Assembly (NCBI GenBank): GCA_030581615.1 | Contig: JAKTTT010000027.1 | Coordinates: 220,929 to 284,928 of the forward strand | Origin: Alloascoidea africana | Taxonomy: Eukaryota > Ascomycota > Alloascoideomycetes > Alloascoideales > Alloascoideaceae | DNA length: 64,000 nt | Direction: 5' to 3' | Shown: positions 31,420 to 42,657 of the stretch, in pieces | Layout: every line of letters starts with the position of its first letter | How positions within the stretch are numbered: the first letter of the stretch is position 1 | Notes under the pieces: model-generated | What the model was told of the DNA's origin: nothing | The model's input: the letters and a program-made list of their open reading frames with translations, nothing else | Databases searched by the model: none | Translations under genes and position numbers: made by a program

Positions 31420-34400
31420 CTACATTAACAAATGAGATGATACTCTGTTCTTCCCATCCTTCCCCTTTTTGCGCACGTTTTGGATTCCACCCCTTCCTCT
31501 AATGACAATTCTCTCATTGTTCTCCATCTTCGGAGTCGTTGTGGCATTAGGTGTAGTCTGTCTATGAGAGTGATGGTCAGGCTTACTTGTCGCCTGATTT
31601 GAAGATAGCATTGGAGGAGGTGTTTTATGTGTGTGCATGTAGTCGCGATAATACCTCTCTCCTCCAGAGTGAATCGAAGACATTGTTGAATTACTCATAT
31701 TTCTTGAGCCTAGCATGGGCCTTTCAATTTGATATCCCAGCAGTGATGTTTCTGGCCCTGACTTTAAATGTGTATGAGTTCCATGGCCCAAGGAGGGCAT
31801 AGACAAAGTCATTTCCCGTAGTCTCTTATCCTTTTGTTCGATGCTAGACTGCAAAAACTCAATATGACTGTTCAGCTCGGAGATCTTATCTTCTCTAATT
31901 TGGATATAATGTTTAATGCGAGATCTCATAGAAGGCATATTTTCATTCAACTCTTCTTCATAAAACCGGATCTTATCCAGTAGTCTCTCCTTCTCCTGTT
32001 TGAAAGACTCAATCATTACTTCATGTTCTTCTTGTAACGCGATATATTCAATATGAAGGCTTTCCAAATCGCTTTCTATTTTGGTCAACTGTAAAATATC
32101 GCTTTCCTTGTCTTCTTTTTCTTCTTCTGATCCTTCATTTTGAGCTTTGCTCGGGTCGGAGTGATCGTTTTCTGTCGATGAACTAGAAAATTCAAGGAGA
32201 TGAAGAGCATGTTGGAGCTTTTCTTCAAGTCTGTTCAGTTCGGTTTCCTTCTCCACTATATCCCTCAATAGTTGTCTATGCATTTCTTCCTTTTCTTTTA
32301 GCTGCTCCGTGGTTTCAGCTTTCCAATGTCTCAAATCATCAGAAGTTGCTCTCAAATCCTTGTTTCGGGTCAACAACTGACTTTCATACTTGGATCTTTC
32401 CTTCTTGTATAACAGGTACTCATCTTTCAATCTCTTGTATTCTGCTTCCATTTTTAAAAGCCTTGCTTTTAGAGTTCTATTGGACATCAAAAGATTGCGT
32501 ACAGACTGAACACTCCGTGTGTCATGAACTCTGGTTTCCTTTAATCGTCGATAATTATACTTGTAAATCTGTTTCGAGTATGTCATAAAGTAGAGCTCAT
32601 TCTTGAGAAGCAAAAGTTCACGCTGATAAAAAGCAAATCCCGAATGCCTGGAGTCTGAAAACGAATTGCCGTTCTCATTGCTGTTGTTTTCTTCCCCGCT
32701 GTAACTAGTAAGAGAATTTGTGCTTTCTATGGCTTGAGTAGGAGTGCCTGGACCAGATGCAGTTTTCAACCGGGGAGTAGAAACTTCTCGTACAGGCTGG
32801 TTATCGGGTGCAGATTCGTTCAAAGTAAAACCGTTTAAATTCAAGGGTTCTGCTATTGAGCTCGGTACCGAAGCACGCAAAGTAGGAGAGAGTAACGTTT
32901 TTGACTGAGAATACAGACTTCTATGAATGTCGAGCATTGATCCGATTCCTTTTACCGAAGTGGTATCATCAATTGAAGTCGTGGATACGTTCACAACAGA
33001 GATTGATGCCTGTGATAATGTTGTCTGCTGAGACCTTAATGAAGGTATCGGGTATGTGCCGTCTTTTGAGATTTGGAGCTTTGGGCTCAGAGTCTGATTT
33101 GAGGAATTATTATCATGAGATGTTTTTGTTGAAATGCTAGTTACGGATTGCTTCGAGCTGATATTTGCATGCGGACTACTCAAAGAAGTTGTTGATTTCT
33201 GTTCTGAATCATACTCTTTTTTCCCGGGAGGCTCCTCTTCACTCAAGCTGCTTTGCGGAGTTGTTACTGTCCCTGAAGTCTCCTCTTTTGGCTCTTTTCC
33301 ATCCTCTTCGTTATTTAAAAGACCACAATCCGCTGCTATGTCTTGAGGGGAACCCATTATTGCCCATCTTTCAGGCTGTTTCTCCTCCTCAAGCGTGGAA
33401 AATAGAAAGTTTTCATGCATAAAATGTCTCTTGAGCAACGGTTTTGACTGAGCTCTGATCTCGTATTCGTCATAACGGTGTATGGTGTTGGGATCAGGGA
33501 GTTCCAAATGGGGGATAGGATTACGTAGAAACTCCATGAAATTCAAAGGGAAAAGACCGTATAAAAGAGTAAACAATTTTTCGTACTCATTTGGAACCTT
33601 TTCTTGCTCAGTGAACTGGTGACCCAATACTTTCCATTCCTCACTCTCACTTGGTCTAGTATTACTCTGTCCATCCAGCTTTATTGCAGGTTTCAGAAGC
33701 ACGTTTGTGTCTCCGTCAGTTTCATTAGATATATCGTCGTATTCATCATCTTCTGCCTGCCAACATATTAGTCTTGCATAAACGGTGAATAATTTGGGCA
33801 GATAGGAAGATAGTCTGTTACAGACATGAGGCAGGATCATCACCAAAACAGAGCAACAGACAGAAACAGCAGATGTCGAATTATCGTAGAGGAGGCAGTT
33901 GAACAGGTTATCGAATAGGGATGTATTTGCAATCTCGTACAACTTTGGCGACTGTTGAGAAGCAACACAGGACAAGAGGATCAAAGTCTCTAGCCGGGTC
34001 TCAGGGTCGACAAAAAAAGGATTTGCAATCTCATAAAACAGCTTTGAACGACGGACTCCGAACTCAGCCAATATCAGTCTTGCATTTTGAGTTATAAACC
34101 GTTGTCTTTCTTCGTAAGCTGAAGAATCTTCTGTTTTCTCAAGCAAGCTTGACTTGTGCACAAAAACATTTAGAAAATCGACTACAACGCATTTTGTGAT
34201 TTCCAGTACGGTATCCAGAAGATCCGAGGATTTATTAGGGTCCGCGTCCAGTACAATTTTCAATATGAAAGATTGTGACGCCTCTACCAGATCATTTGGT
34301 ATTCCAGCCGAGTTCATCACGTAGTTCTTGTACCTATCCACCCAAAATGCTAAACCAGAAGGGCTGACATAGCAAGGGTATAAGGACAGCAGACAGTCTA

Positions 34401-34644
34401 TGAAAGAAACCTCTGCAGATATCGTGGTAGGGGTAGGATGTGTGCTGGTATGGATGAATTTTTTGAAGAAAGAAATGAGCTCATCGTTTAGCCGTGAACT
34501 CTCAGCTGGGTCATAAGTTGGATGTGTGTTCAGGTACTGGTCGATGGCAGTTTGTAGTGAAGACGTGTCCGCTAAAGGGTCTTTTTGGGAATAGCATGTT
34601 TCTAGCGCTTTGAGAAGTGATCTCAGAGACCTGTTAATGAGCAT
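31420..34644 (-). CDS. TSC1: Hamartin/TSC1 homologue, TORC1-regulating TSC complex subunit
   Basis: The 1074-residue protein begins with a helical HEAT-like N-terminal domain. It has the hamartin signature near residues 357-372 (LYGLFPLNFMEFLRNP, compare LYGMYPCNFVSYLR in human TSC1), a Ser/Thr-rich linker at about 440-690, and long coiled coils at about 715-940. This is the fission yeast and animal TSC1 layout. With the TSC2 GAP it restrains Rheb and TORC1. S. cerevisiae lacks this complex, so retention here is informative. The C-terminal tail is basic and disordered. TSC2 is not in the window. Confidence 0.8.
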   Translation of the reverse strand: MLINRSLRSLLKALETCYSQKDPLADTSSLQTAIDQYLNTHPTYDPAESSRLNDELISFFKKFIHTSTHPTPTTISAEVSFIDCLLSLYPCYVSPSGLAFWVDRYKNYVMNSAGIPNDLVEASQSFILKIVLDADPNKSSDLLDTVLEITKCVVVDFLNVFVHKSSLLEKTEDSSAYEERQRFITQNARLILAEFGVRRSKLFYEIANPFFVDPETRLETLILLSCVASQQSPKLYEIANTSLFDNLFNCLLYDNSTSAVSVCCSVLVMILPHVCNRLSSYLPKLFTVYARLICWQAEDDEYDDISNETDGDTNVLLKPAIKLDGQSNTRPSESEEWKVLGHQFTEQEKVPNEYEKLFTLLYGLFPLNFMEFLRNPIPHLELPDPNTIHRYDEYEIRAQSKPLLKRHFMHENFLFSTLEEEKQPERWAIMGSPQDIAADCGLLNNEEDGKEPKEETSGTVTTPQSSLSEEEPPGKKEYDSEQKSTTSLSSPHANISSKQSVTSISTKTSHDNNSSNQTLSPKLQISKDGTYPIPSLRSQQTTLSQASISVVNVSTTSIDDTTSVKGIGSMLDIHRSLYSQSKTLLSPTLRASVPSSIAEPLNLNGFTLNESAPDNQPVREVSTPRLKTASGPGTPTQAIESTNSLTSYSGEENNSNENGNSFSDSRHSGFAFYQRELLLLKNELYFMTYSKQIYKYNYRRLKETRVHDTRSVQSVRNLLMSNRTLKARLLKMEAEYKRLKDEYLLYKKERSKYESQLLTRNKDLRATSDDLRHWKAETTEQLKEKEEMHRQLLRDIVEKETELNRLEEKLQHALHLLEFSSSSTENDHSDPSKAQNEGSEEEKEDKESDILQLTKIESDLESLHIEYIALQEEHEVMIESFKQEKERLLDKIRFYEEELNENMPSMRSRIKHYIQIREDKISELNSHIEFLQSSIEQKDKRLREMTLSMPSLGHGTHTHLKSGPETSLLGYQIERPMLGSRNMSNSTMSSIHSGGERYYRDYMHTHKTPPPMLSSNQATSKPDHHSHRQTTPNATTTPKMENNERIVIRGRGGIQNVRKKGKDGKNRVSSHLLM

Positions 34645-35442
34645 TAGTGAGGGAAATAGGGAGGAAGAGACTGTGACAAAGTCAAGACATACCCTGGCAT
34701 TGAATTTTAAGCCAAGCGGCTATGGTATACTACTACAAGGGAGGCCTAGGCAGTATGCATACAGCTGGGTATGATCAAAGTTGTTGCGCCAGCAAATTAG
34801 TCAAGCTGATTCTCTTGTCTCAAAGTTCTGCTAAATGGTGTGCGGTGAAGAGTGAGAAAGGAAGGGGAAGGATGGAGGTTTTTGCTGCATTGGCAGCCTG
34901 AGCTTATTGGTGCGAGACTTTGGAGGCCGTTAGCCGATCTAACTCTCTCCTCCATGGGAGAAATATCAAAGTTTTCAATCGCTATCTCGTCCTGCTTTCA
35001 TTTATCTCTGGTCTGTTGGACGGGGGGAATCAACTGCCTTGCTCAATAATAGGTCTCGGCGAAATGATAGGCCCGCGTTGGGTTCCATCGGCGCTGAGCG
35101 AGAATTAAAATCACACACAGTCCAGCATGTGTTATTTTTTGCAAAAAATAGTCCATTCTTTCTTTTGAATAGGTCTGATGAATTAGACTCCAAGAATGGG
35201 AGCAATTCTGGTGTCTTCCAGCCAGCTGTTCTTTCTCTTTGGCTAGCTCTGGCTAAAGTGGTTACCTACGCTATATATGAACTGGGTGTGTCTCGTCGTT
35301 TAATTGTAGGCTACTTCCCAAGATCTGAAACATTATAGTTTTAATGTTTCCCATAATGTAGTGAAATTATGAGTCTATCCATGACCTTTCAGCCAGCTAC
35401 TTCACTGTTCTATATGACGTAAGCTCCCATTAGGTTCTGCTC
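34645..35442. other. Intergenic, no gene seen
   Basis: It lies between the TSC1 start and the VAC7 stop (both minus strand). It contains purine-rich stretches near 34850-34880. No ORF or RNA feature could be supported. Confidence 0.5.
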
Positions 35443-38400
35443 CTAGATGAGAAGCTCATCGGGAACAATTCGTTCAGATTGGTAGACCGCGACAGGCTTA
35501 GGACTAAAGTTGAAAGGCCACGGCATCGTTGATTCCAGAATTATAGAACCACGGATAATCAGTTCGAATGAATGAGCAGCGATGTACTCCCATCGTGGAT
35601 GTCGTAACTCGCTGTCGCCAGTCTCCAGTATTCCTGATGAGTTGTCATTTTCTCCCCCATTACGTTGTGAATTTACCATTTTGATCGTTCCAATACTCTG
35701 GCTTATGATTCCCGCTTCATAATTCTCCAAGGTTACATCTTTCCTTTGTTCGTTCTCTGTCAAATTCACTGACTTGTGTGACATTATAACGCTGATAGCT
35801 TCTTTAAACTCCAAAGATGAAAGTCCCGAAAAGCTCAAAGGAACACCAAAAGTTTGGACATTCCCCAAAAGGACAGTTGACATGACACCAGAGTCCGGAT
35901 CATTTTCCAGTTCCTCCAAGTCATCTTTACTGCTTGCGTATCTACTTTTCGCAAAAACATCCACCTTCAAGTTTTCTATCTGAAACGCGGTAAACCCAAC
36001 GTTCTTTGCCTCAAAATTTAAATCGTAGATCAACATCTCATTCGAAACAATCACATTTTGAATATCTTTCACGCGAATATAGATGAGGGCAGGCGAAGAA
36101 ATATTCAACATTTGAAGTAATGGTAGCTGCCAAAATAGTGTTAATAACAAGCATCCTACCAGAAAACTAAGACCGATATAAAACACAGTTTTGGATAAAA
36201 ACGTCAAAATATTCATTGTATTCAGTCCACAGTCATCTTCTTGATGAACTGAAGTCTCTCCATTGCCGTTTGCATATAGCGGCAGTGACAAACTGGCACG
36301 GCTACCACCTCGTTTACCATTATAAATATTTGAATGGGCCCGATCTGCATAGATTGGCAGGAAGGAATGGTATCGAAAGCTCGAGCTTGAGTCATTAGCA
36401 AATCCATCATCTTCCCTTGGAGAAAGGGCCAAAGGATCAACTCCTTGTCCTGAGATAGACCTATATGATGCATCGGACGGTCTCTGTGAGGTCATACCAG
36501 ATCCCGATTTAGACTTGGATTTTGAGTTTCTCTTGGAATTGGTAGACGAAGATAATGACTTCTTCTGTTTCCAAGATTTGGCAGGTGAGCTTCCTTGCAT
36601 TGACAAAATGTTCACCTTCTGACCACTCCCAGCGCCGGAGCTCAAAACCCCATCACCAGGCGCATCGGCTTGGGGATAGCCTAAATCTTTTATAGTCTCT
36701 ATGGAGCTGTGAGAAGAAGAGACCTTTACACCTTCTGCAATATCTTCGTTCGCGGACTGTCTTTTGAGGAAATCGCTGCTCTGAACCAGTTTACTCCATA
36801 ATGATTTCTTGGAAGATGAAGTTGAATTTCTTTTCAAAGGAGTCAGTTCATTATACCCTTGTTCAAGGTCTTCTTTTATAGTGCTTGGTGTATGCTCAAC
36901 ATCATTATCTGCAACTTCTTCAGGAGTGCTCGGCACGCTATCCTTTTCATAATGCTCGACCAGATCGGTAGCACTTGTGACACTGGGGTTAACAGAAAGA
37001 ATTGTGTTCAAATTATTAAACTGGCGGCTGTATCGATAGGGATGGTTATTGGTATGGGTATGTTTATGGCTATAACTGTAATGAAGAAATTTGGCATCAT
37101 CGATTGAATCGTATTTTCGTAGATGACTACGATTCATGTTTGCTTTCGAAAAAGGATCTCCTGCAGCGGAATTGCTGAAATCCGCAAAAGACCCTTGGCT
37201 ACTTTGCTGGTGTAGAGGAATATTCGAGGAGTCAGCTTGCATTCTCTGCTTCTGCTTTCTGATCGACTGCACAAAGTTGTTTGCAATGCTTTTCTTTGTA
37301 CCATTTGAGCCAAAATCATTCTCGTTTTGGCTTTGGCTTTTTGGAAGCGCTTCTTTATTTTCTTTTAAAGTTTGAATCGAATAATTCATGTGCTCGTCAG
37401 GAGCTTCGAAATGGTCCCGTAGGCTCATCTCGCTCTCCTTGGTAACCGCGCTAAACCTTCGATCCTGTGTCCTACCACCTCTTTCATAATCATATTGGCT
37501 GTCATTGTTAGCATTGTAGTAGCTGAAAAAGTCCCTATTCTCGTTGGCATAGCTGTACGGAGGCGACATTTCGTCCGGGTATAAGCTCAGTGCGTCGCTA
37601 TTGTTGTTCAGAATAGAGTCTCGCCGGATCAGATAGCCATGGTTATGATAATGGGGAATGCTGGTGTCGCTATACTTTGAGTTAAACCTAGAACTATTCC
37701 GCGCCGAGCTGTCAGAAAGCCTCGAGTTTCGTCCATTCCTAAACGGCCCGGAGTACTGATGCTGCGAAAACCCGCTATTCATACGCTGGAAACGAGGCAG
37801 ATCTGCTCGGTCGATAACTGGCGTCTTGCCGTCGCCCTTCTTGGAGACTGGATTGGACTCGTACACAAACTCCTCGTCGCTCTCCGTCGACGTCACGTCC
37901 TCTATGGCCGAGGCAACCTTGGCCGCAAACACCTGGGCCCTGGAGGGCTTCTGCGCGAGTGTCAGCGACGGCTGCGTTCTTCGAGAAGTCGCTTTTGGAC
38001 GCTGTCTGGCTTTCCCTTCCTCTTTCGCCTTGCCCTTGTTTCCCGCGCTATTCGCTCCGTAGCCCTTTGTCCCCTTTTTGGGGCTTCGTTGGGAGCTCCT
38101 GTGTCCTGGGCTCGGGTTCGAAGTCTTGGAAACACGGTCCTTTGGCTTCTGCTTCTGCTTCTGCTTTTGCTTCTGCTTTTGGTGCTGGTGTCTCTGTGTC
38201 ACGTATTTATGCCTTACCACAACGCTATGCGAAGTGCTATCGCTCTCGTAGCTGGCCTCGGAGCCCGTGTCATCGGCGTTTATGTTTTCGTGGATGTATT
38301 TGAGATTGTAATTACTGCCAGCTTTTGTAGCTAGATCCTTTTCTCTGTCTGCAAAGTAGGAATCTTCTCCGCCAGCGACCCCCAAAGAATTTCGTCCCGT

Positions 38401-38847
38401 CGGATCAAATCGGTGTAAATTCGTAAAGGAATTAGGTTTGGCGAAATTTGGGGACGTTACTGTCGAACCAGGATGTGGGTCGGTGAAGTTGATGCCCAGG
38501 CCTATGCTGGGGCTGGGGGCAGCCTTCTCCGGGAGCTGGCGTTTTGCCTGGGCCGCGGAATGCAAATTGGAGATAGAGGACGATTGACTGGGAGTGGAGG
38601 TGGTGGTTCCAGCACCAGCACCGGCAGTTGGCAGCACGCCCAGCTTGGCGATAGCGGCCACGGTCTCCGTCTCGACCTTCATGGTTCTCGCCGCGGATCG
38701 GATGTGATGGGCATTCGTGAAGCTGCCGCGTCTGGTCGAGTGGTTGCTGACAGGCTGACTCTGCGGACTGGCACTGCTGCTTTTCGAAGTTGAGGGAAAC
38801 TTTGACCTTGGAGGAGGGTCCATGGTATGAACGAGACGTAAATGCAA
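35443..38847 (-). CDS. VAC7: VAC7, vacuolar membrane activator of PI(3,5)P2 synthesis
   Basis: The 1134-residue protein has a very long low-complexity cytosolic N-terminus (Ser/Asn/Lys/Gln-rich) and a single transmembrane helix at about 886-911 (GLSFLVGCLLLTLFW). The C-terminal lumenal domain includes IYDLNFEAKNVGF, of LEA2-like type. Size and order match S. cerevisiae VAC7 (1165 residues), which stimulates the Fab1 kinase complex on the vacuole. The start at 38847 is the first ATG; Met9 (38823) is an equally plausible start. A Lys-Gln repeat is encoded by a hexanucleotide tract. Confidence 0.8.
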   Translation of the reverse strand: MHLRLVHTMDPPPRSKFPSTSKSSSASPQSQPVSNHSTRRGSFTNAHHIRSAARTMKVETETVAAIAKLGVLPTAGAGAGTTTSTPSQSSSISNLHSAAQAKRQLPEKAAPSPSIGLGINFTDPHPGSTVTSPNFAKPNSFTNLHRFDPTGRNSLGVAGGEDSYFADREKDLATKAGSNYNLKYIHENINADDTGSEASYESDSTSHSVVVRHKYVTQRHQHQKQKQKQKQKQKPKDRVSKTSNPSPGHRSSQRSPKKGTKGYGANSAGNKGKAKEEGKARQRPKATSRRTQPSLTLAQKPSRAQVFAAKVASAIEDVTSTESDEEFVYESNPVSKKGDGKTPVIDRADLPRFQRMNSGFSQHQYSGPFRNGRNSRLSDSSARNSSRFNSKYSDTSIPHYHNHGYLIRRDSILNNNSDALSLYPDEMSPPYSYANENRDFFSYYNANNDSQYDYERGGRTQDRRFSAVTKESEMSLRDHFEAPDEHMNYSIQTLKENKEALPKSQSQNENDFGSNGTKKSIANNFVQSIRKQKQRMQADSSNIPLHQQSSQGSFADFSNSAAGDPFSKANMNRSHLRKYDSIDDAKFLHYSYSHKHTHTNNHPYRYSRQFNNLNTILSVNPSVTSATDLVEHYEKDSVPSTPEEVADNDVEHTPSTIKEDLEQGYNELTPLKRNSTSSSKKSLWSKLVQSSDFLKRQSANEDIAEGVKVSSSHSSIETIKDLGYPQADAPGDGVLSSGAGSGQKVNILSMQGSSPAKSWKQKKSLSSSTNSKRNSKSKSKSGSGMTSQRPSDASYRSISGQGVDPLALSPREDDGFANDSSSSFRYHSFLPIYADRAHSNIYNGKRGGSRASLSLPLYANGNGETSVHQEDDCGLNTMNILTFLSKTVFYIGLSFLVGCLLLTLFWQLPLLQMLNISSPALIYIRVKDIQNVIVSNEMLIYDLNFEAKNVGFTAFQIENLKVDVFAKSRYASSKDDLEELENDPDSGVMSTVLLGNVQTFGVPLSFSGLSSLEFKEAISVIMSHKSVNLTENEQRKDVTLENYEAGIISQSIGTIKMVNSQRNGGENDNSSGILETGDSELRHPRWEYIAAHSFELIIRGSIILESTMPWPFNFSPKPVAVYQSERIVPDELLI
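38134..38186 (-). repeat. Hexanucleotide coding repeat (Lys-Gln) in VAC7
   Basis: On the plus strand the unit is CTTCTG or CTTTTG repeated about seven times, giving alternating Lys-Gln in VAC7. Such tracts are length-variable between strains. Confidence 0.7.
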
Positions 38848-39336
38848 ATGCTTTTATAGATCAAGCCAGTGAAATCAAAAAGAGACAAAAGAGATGCAAG
38901 CAAATCAAGTACAGAAACAAGCGTATAAGGATATGAACTTTTGGCGTTCTCCAAGAGACAGGGGAAAGAGAACGTGGTATGAGGATGAATGCTGATCTAG
39001 ATGTTAAGGCAGAGGCGATAGGGATGCTCTTTCCATTTTCAAGTTCTCATAAACTGCCTTGACTCTATTATCCCGCCTTGGACCCAAGAAGACAGGAGAC
39101 AGAGGGAAGAAAGCTAGGAAGGAACAAATAGGAGGTGAAGGGCCAGAAAGTGAGGTGTGATTAGTTTTGTCCACCGAGGTGACCAGCCAGGAAAAAAAAA
39201 TAGCAGACAAAAACAAGGAGAAGGACGAAATTGTGCAAGCGATAACCTTATTATAATTCCAAGCACATAACGAAAAAAAAAAGATTCTTTACTATGAAGC
39301 GTTTGCATTTTACACGACTACTGAGCTCTAGGCCCT
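38848..39336. other. Intergenic, no gene seen
   Basis: It is the VAC7 upstream region and the PRP18 3' flank. Purine-rich runs on the plus strand (38880-39200) and an A-tract near 39273 are present. Nothing else is supported. Confidence 0.5.
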
Positions 39337-40401
39337 TTAAGCAGGCCAATGTCCCTCTGAAAATGTGATAAGCCTTTTCACTGCAGTCAGCCATCTCCGC
39401 GTGGTTTCATCGCTCATGATGTGTGCGGTCTGCGTAGCTGACTTGCCCGAGCTGTCTCCAGAAATCCTTTCCCGGGCACTTCTGGCATGGATGCCAACTG
39501 CTGTAACGCCAATGGGCCAGGCAGCATTCCCTATGCTTAGCTTCAAATAGGTATCATTCGCATCTCTGTATTTGCGCTGTTGAAGATACATGCAAAGCGT
39601 GGACAAACTTGGGAATATCTGATCGCTCAGCTTCCGTTTCCTCAGCATTCCCAGCAGAGGAACAATGTATTTCTTCGTTTCTTGGAGAATATCAAACGCT
39701 CTTTGAGAAGCGTCTGATCTAGATGCGAGCTCCGAATTCCATTCCAGTATCAGATACTTTAGATATGCCCGAACTTGAGCATACACTTTATCCTGATCGT
39801 CTCTTATGTCCTCTGGTGTTATCGTAAAATCAAGGTTCTCCTCGGCCTCTGTGTCTTTTTTCCGTTTCTCTTCCAGCTTCTAAAGTTACATATTGACAAT
39901 TAGTACAAGCTCAGACATGCAAACAATAGCTAGTAAATTTCATACCTTTTCTTTCTCTAGCTTGTGGAGCCGTTTAATCTGAGCTAGCTTGTCTTCGCCA
40001 AACAGCTTTATTGGATTGTGTAATTCCCTTAACTTGAAAACAAGGTCTTCATCAGATATTGAAGATATCAACTTTTGCTCTTCTTGGGTGTATATTTTTG
40101 GTGCTTCTACGATTGTGGTATTGTCACCAACTGAATCCTTCTCGGGAGGAGGCGCAGGCTTCTTATGCCACAGTTCTCCATCGTCGCCATTTTGATTGTT
40201 GTCAATTTCTGTGTCCTCTTTCTCTCTTTTATCTCGCTGTTCGCTTATTTTCTTTTCCTGTTGCTGTGTTCGCTCATGCTTTTCGTTCACTTCCAAGTCC
40301 TTACTTTCATCTGCGTTCTTTGTGTCATCCAGTATCTCATCACCTAAAGCTTTCTTTTTCCGATTGGCTATTTCTTTTGTTAATAGCCCTGCAAAGTCCA
40401 T
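39337..40401 (-). CDS. PRP18: PRP18, second-step pre-mRNA splicing factor
   Basis: The two-exon model is 40401-39946 and 39879-39337, giving 332 residues. The 66-nt intron has GTATGA, TACTAAT and TAG. The N-terminal part carries the PRP4-like motif (KLFGEDKLAQIKRL); the C-terminal Prp18 domain is intact (YLKYLILEWNSEL, GNAAWPIGVTAVGIHARSAR). It acts with Slu7 in 3' splice-site choice in the spliceosome. The joint KEK/KLEEKRKK preserves phase 0. The length is nearer to human PRPF18 (342) than to S. cerevisiae (251). It is divergent from CCZ1 with 172 bp between starts. Confidence 0.95.
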
Positions 40402-40573
40402 TAGAAGTAGTCTGTCTTTTCAGTCCTCCAGATTCACCGCATCAGCTTTGATATTTATGTTTACCCGGATTCTAGAGTTAGCTTTAGCCGTGTTTGCCGG
40501 GTAACACTTATCGCCATCATCATCATTATCGTCTCCGCGAATTCAGGGCCTCATCGAACACAAAAGGAGGGCG

Positions 40574-42647
40574 ATGCTGGAAACAGAGCCTGCGAGAATT
40601 GCGTATCTAGCGGTGTATAATCCATCATTGGGACAACATGAGTCGGATTTACAGAAACAGATTCTATGCTATGTCTCGAGCGATGAGGACGTCTCATTGA
40701 ATAGCCAGCTGAGGGCCGTAGGACTACTACAAGGGATGAATGAGTTTGCAAGGTAAGAGACATGCCATTACGAGTATTTTTGTTGGCCTATGACTTTAAC
40801 TCTTCAGAGATTTCTCAAATGGCAAACCGCTTTCCGTCGTGACGACTCAGAGATCACGGATCATACAGACCGAAGTGGAGCCCAACTGGTGGATTTCAGC
40901 CAAGATAATGCTTTACAAAACCACATCGAACGAAGACTCCGAAACAGGGGAACAATCCATAGAGTATACAATGCGCGACATTTCTCCCCCTGATTTGCTT
41001 CTTGCAGATCTCCGGAATGGTTATTCGGCCTGGCGGCTTCATAATGGTCCGTTCCAGCAGCTCCTAGAAGAACAGTCTTGGGACACAACAAGGACACAAA
41101 CCACAGAATGGTGGACTCGATGGGCCTCTACGTGGAATTTCCGACTTAATAGACTCGGGGTAGTGAATTACTATTCTTCTTTTAAAAAATCAAACATCAA
41201 ACTGAGTCCCGACTCCCTGGGCTTTCTCACCCACTTTTATTCAGCCAACTCTGTTGATCCGTTTAACATGCTGGATATTCTTGTGTTTGACGTCAGTGAG
41301 GAACCCTCTATACGGTCTGATGCGCTGATATGGCCTGGCTCTTCGGGAATTTTGAGCTCGGACTCAATTATAGATATTTCAAATTGGATACGCAATTTTC
41401 ACGAGTCGGGGTTTGATCCCGACATGTTTGGGGAAGATGGTCTTGTACAGGTACGGCCAGAGGGCAGTACCCTCGAGGATAGCAAATCTGGAACAGTAAG
41501 ATCAGGCTCTGGCATTTCTCAATTTGATCCTTTTGGTCTTACAGTAAACACAACAGTTCATGCAGTCTCGAGCTTGATTAACCTAATGGCACCTTTAAAT
41601 CCCACCGGTTGGTTTGGTAAGAATGACAAGAACAAAGTGAATGAGGAAGAGGAGCAAGAATTGCAAAGTCAGGATCAATATTCCCGTTCTGCTCCTCTGC
41701 CTTCATCATCAGCGAGTCTCAACAACCCTGACCGAGGAACATTTATCATTGGAAGAAGGTTCGTTGAGGTGAAGGTTGGAACTGGAACGGATCATGAACA
41801 AGTTGAGCACAGCGACGCAACAATAGACTCAACTGATGATATTGTAAGGGTATCAAGTAACGACTTTGATTCCCCTTCAAGACCTGGTTCATCCACGTCC
41901 TTGTTCCCACTTGAGACAAGACCCCATATAACAAGCCAAGAGCTTTACATCTCTGAAAAGCAACATTCCTCTTCGTTTGTTACAGGGAGATACAAAATAG
42001 TGCTATTCAAAATTCGTGAGCTTGCTTTTGTTCTCCTTTACGACAGGAACTCCAAAGCAATTGAAGATGAACAGTATTACGATGATATTCAGGACCAGCT
42101 CATTGGGATAGCAGAGAAGATAGATGGCGACGTAACAGATGCAGATTTAAGCGCTGGCAAGATATTCCACTTTTTGGCCTACAACCCGAAAGACCGATCT
42201 ACTCAAACTTCACTTCCTCCAGTACCTGGCTTTGATCCGCCGCCTTCTCGTATGAATTCTGCTCCCTCCCCTCCCGAATCAGTCACGGTGTCATCCCAAC
42301 AGTTATCGGATTCTGGGTTCTTAGATCCTAGGTACACCTACGACCTGGGGGCGTCCCAGGTTCAAGCAATTCACGTACACCAGCAGCTTCTCTCAATCAT
42401 AACAAGTGGCTCAAAATCAAGCAGAGAAAAGTTCATAATGACGGCTAAGGGATGGTGGTGCTACTGGCTCAGGTTGCCAGATGGCCGAGAAGTCTCAATG
42501 ATTCGAAAGTGGAAGGGACCAAAGGATCGCAAAGGTCATAGAAGTGGGCTTTTGGTGGGGAAGGGGGAGACCGAGTTTGTAAGTGCTCTTGGGAAAGAGG
42601 CAAAGCAATGGTTAAATGAGTACATTTCTTCTTCCGGCAATACATAA
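40574..42647 (+). CDS. CCZ1: CCZ1, subunit of the Mon1-Ccz1 Rab7 exchange factor
   Basis: The two-exon model is 40574-40752 and 40808-42647, giving 672 residues; the 55-nt intron is GTAAGA...CAG. The N-terminal longin-type segment (YLAVYNPSLGQHE, QKQILCYVSS, LRAVGLLQGMNEFARDFSNG) is the CCZ1/HPS4 signature and is continuous only after splicing. The C-terminal part (about 510-672) contains a second conserved block ending before the stop. Mon1-Ccz1 activates Ypt7 on late endosomes, vacuoles and autophagosomes. It is tail-to-tail with MEC1, with only 10 bp between stop codons. Confidence 0.86.
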
Positions 42648-42657
42648 CTATATATTT

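Noticed and set aside
35031-35110. Possible tRNA-like sequence
   Set aside because: No cloverleaf arms or TTCGA loop could be assembled.
37759-38334. 191-codon plus-strand ORF with Leu runs
   Set aside because: Antisense shadow of VAC7; its Leu run is the reverse reading of the Lys-Gln repeat.
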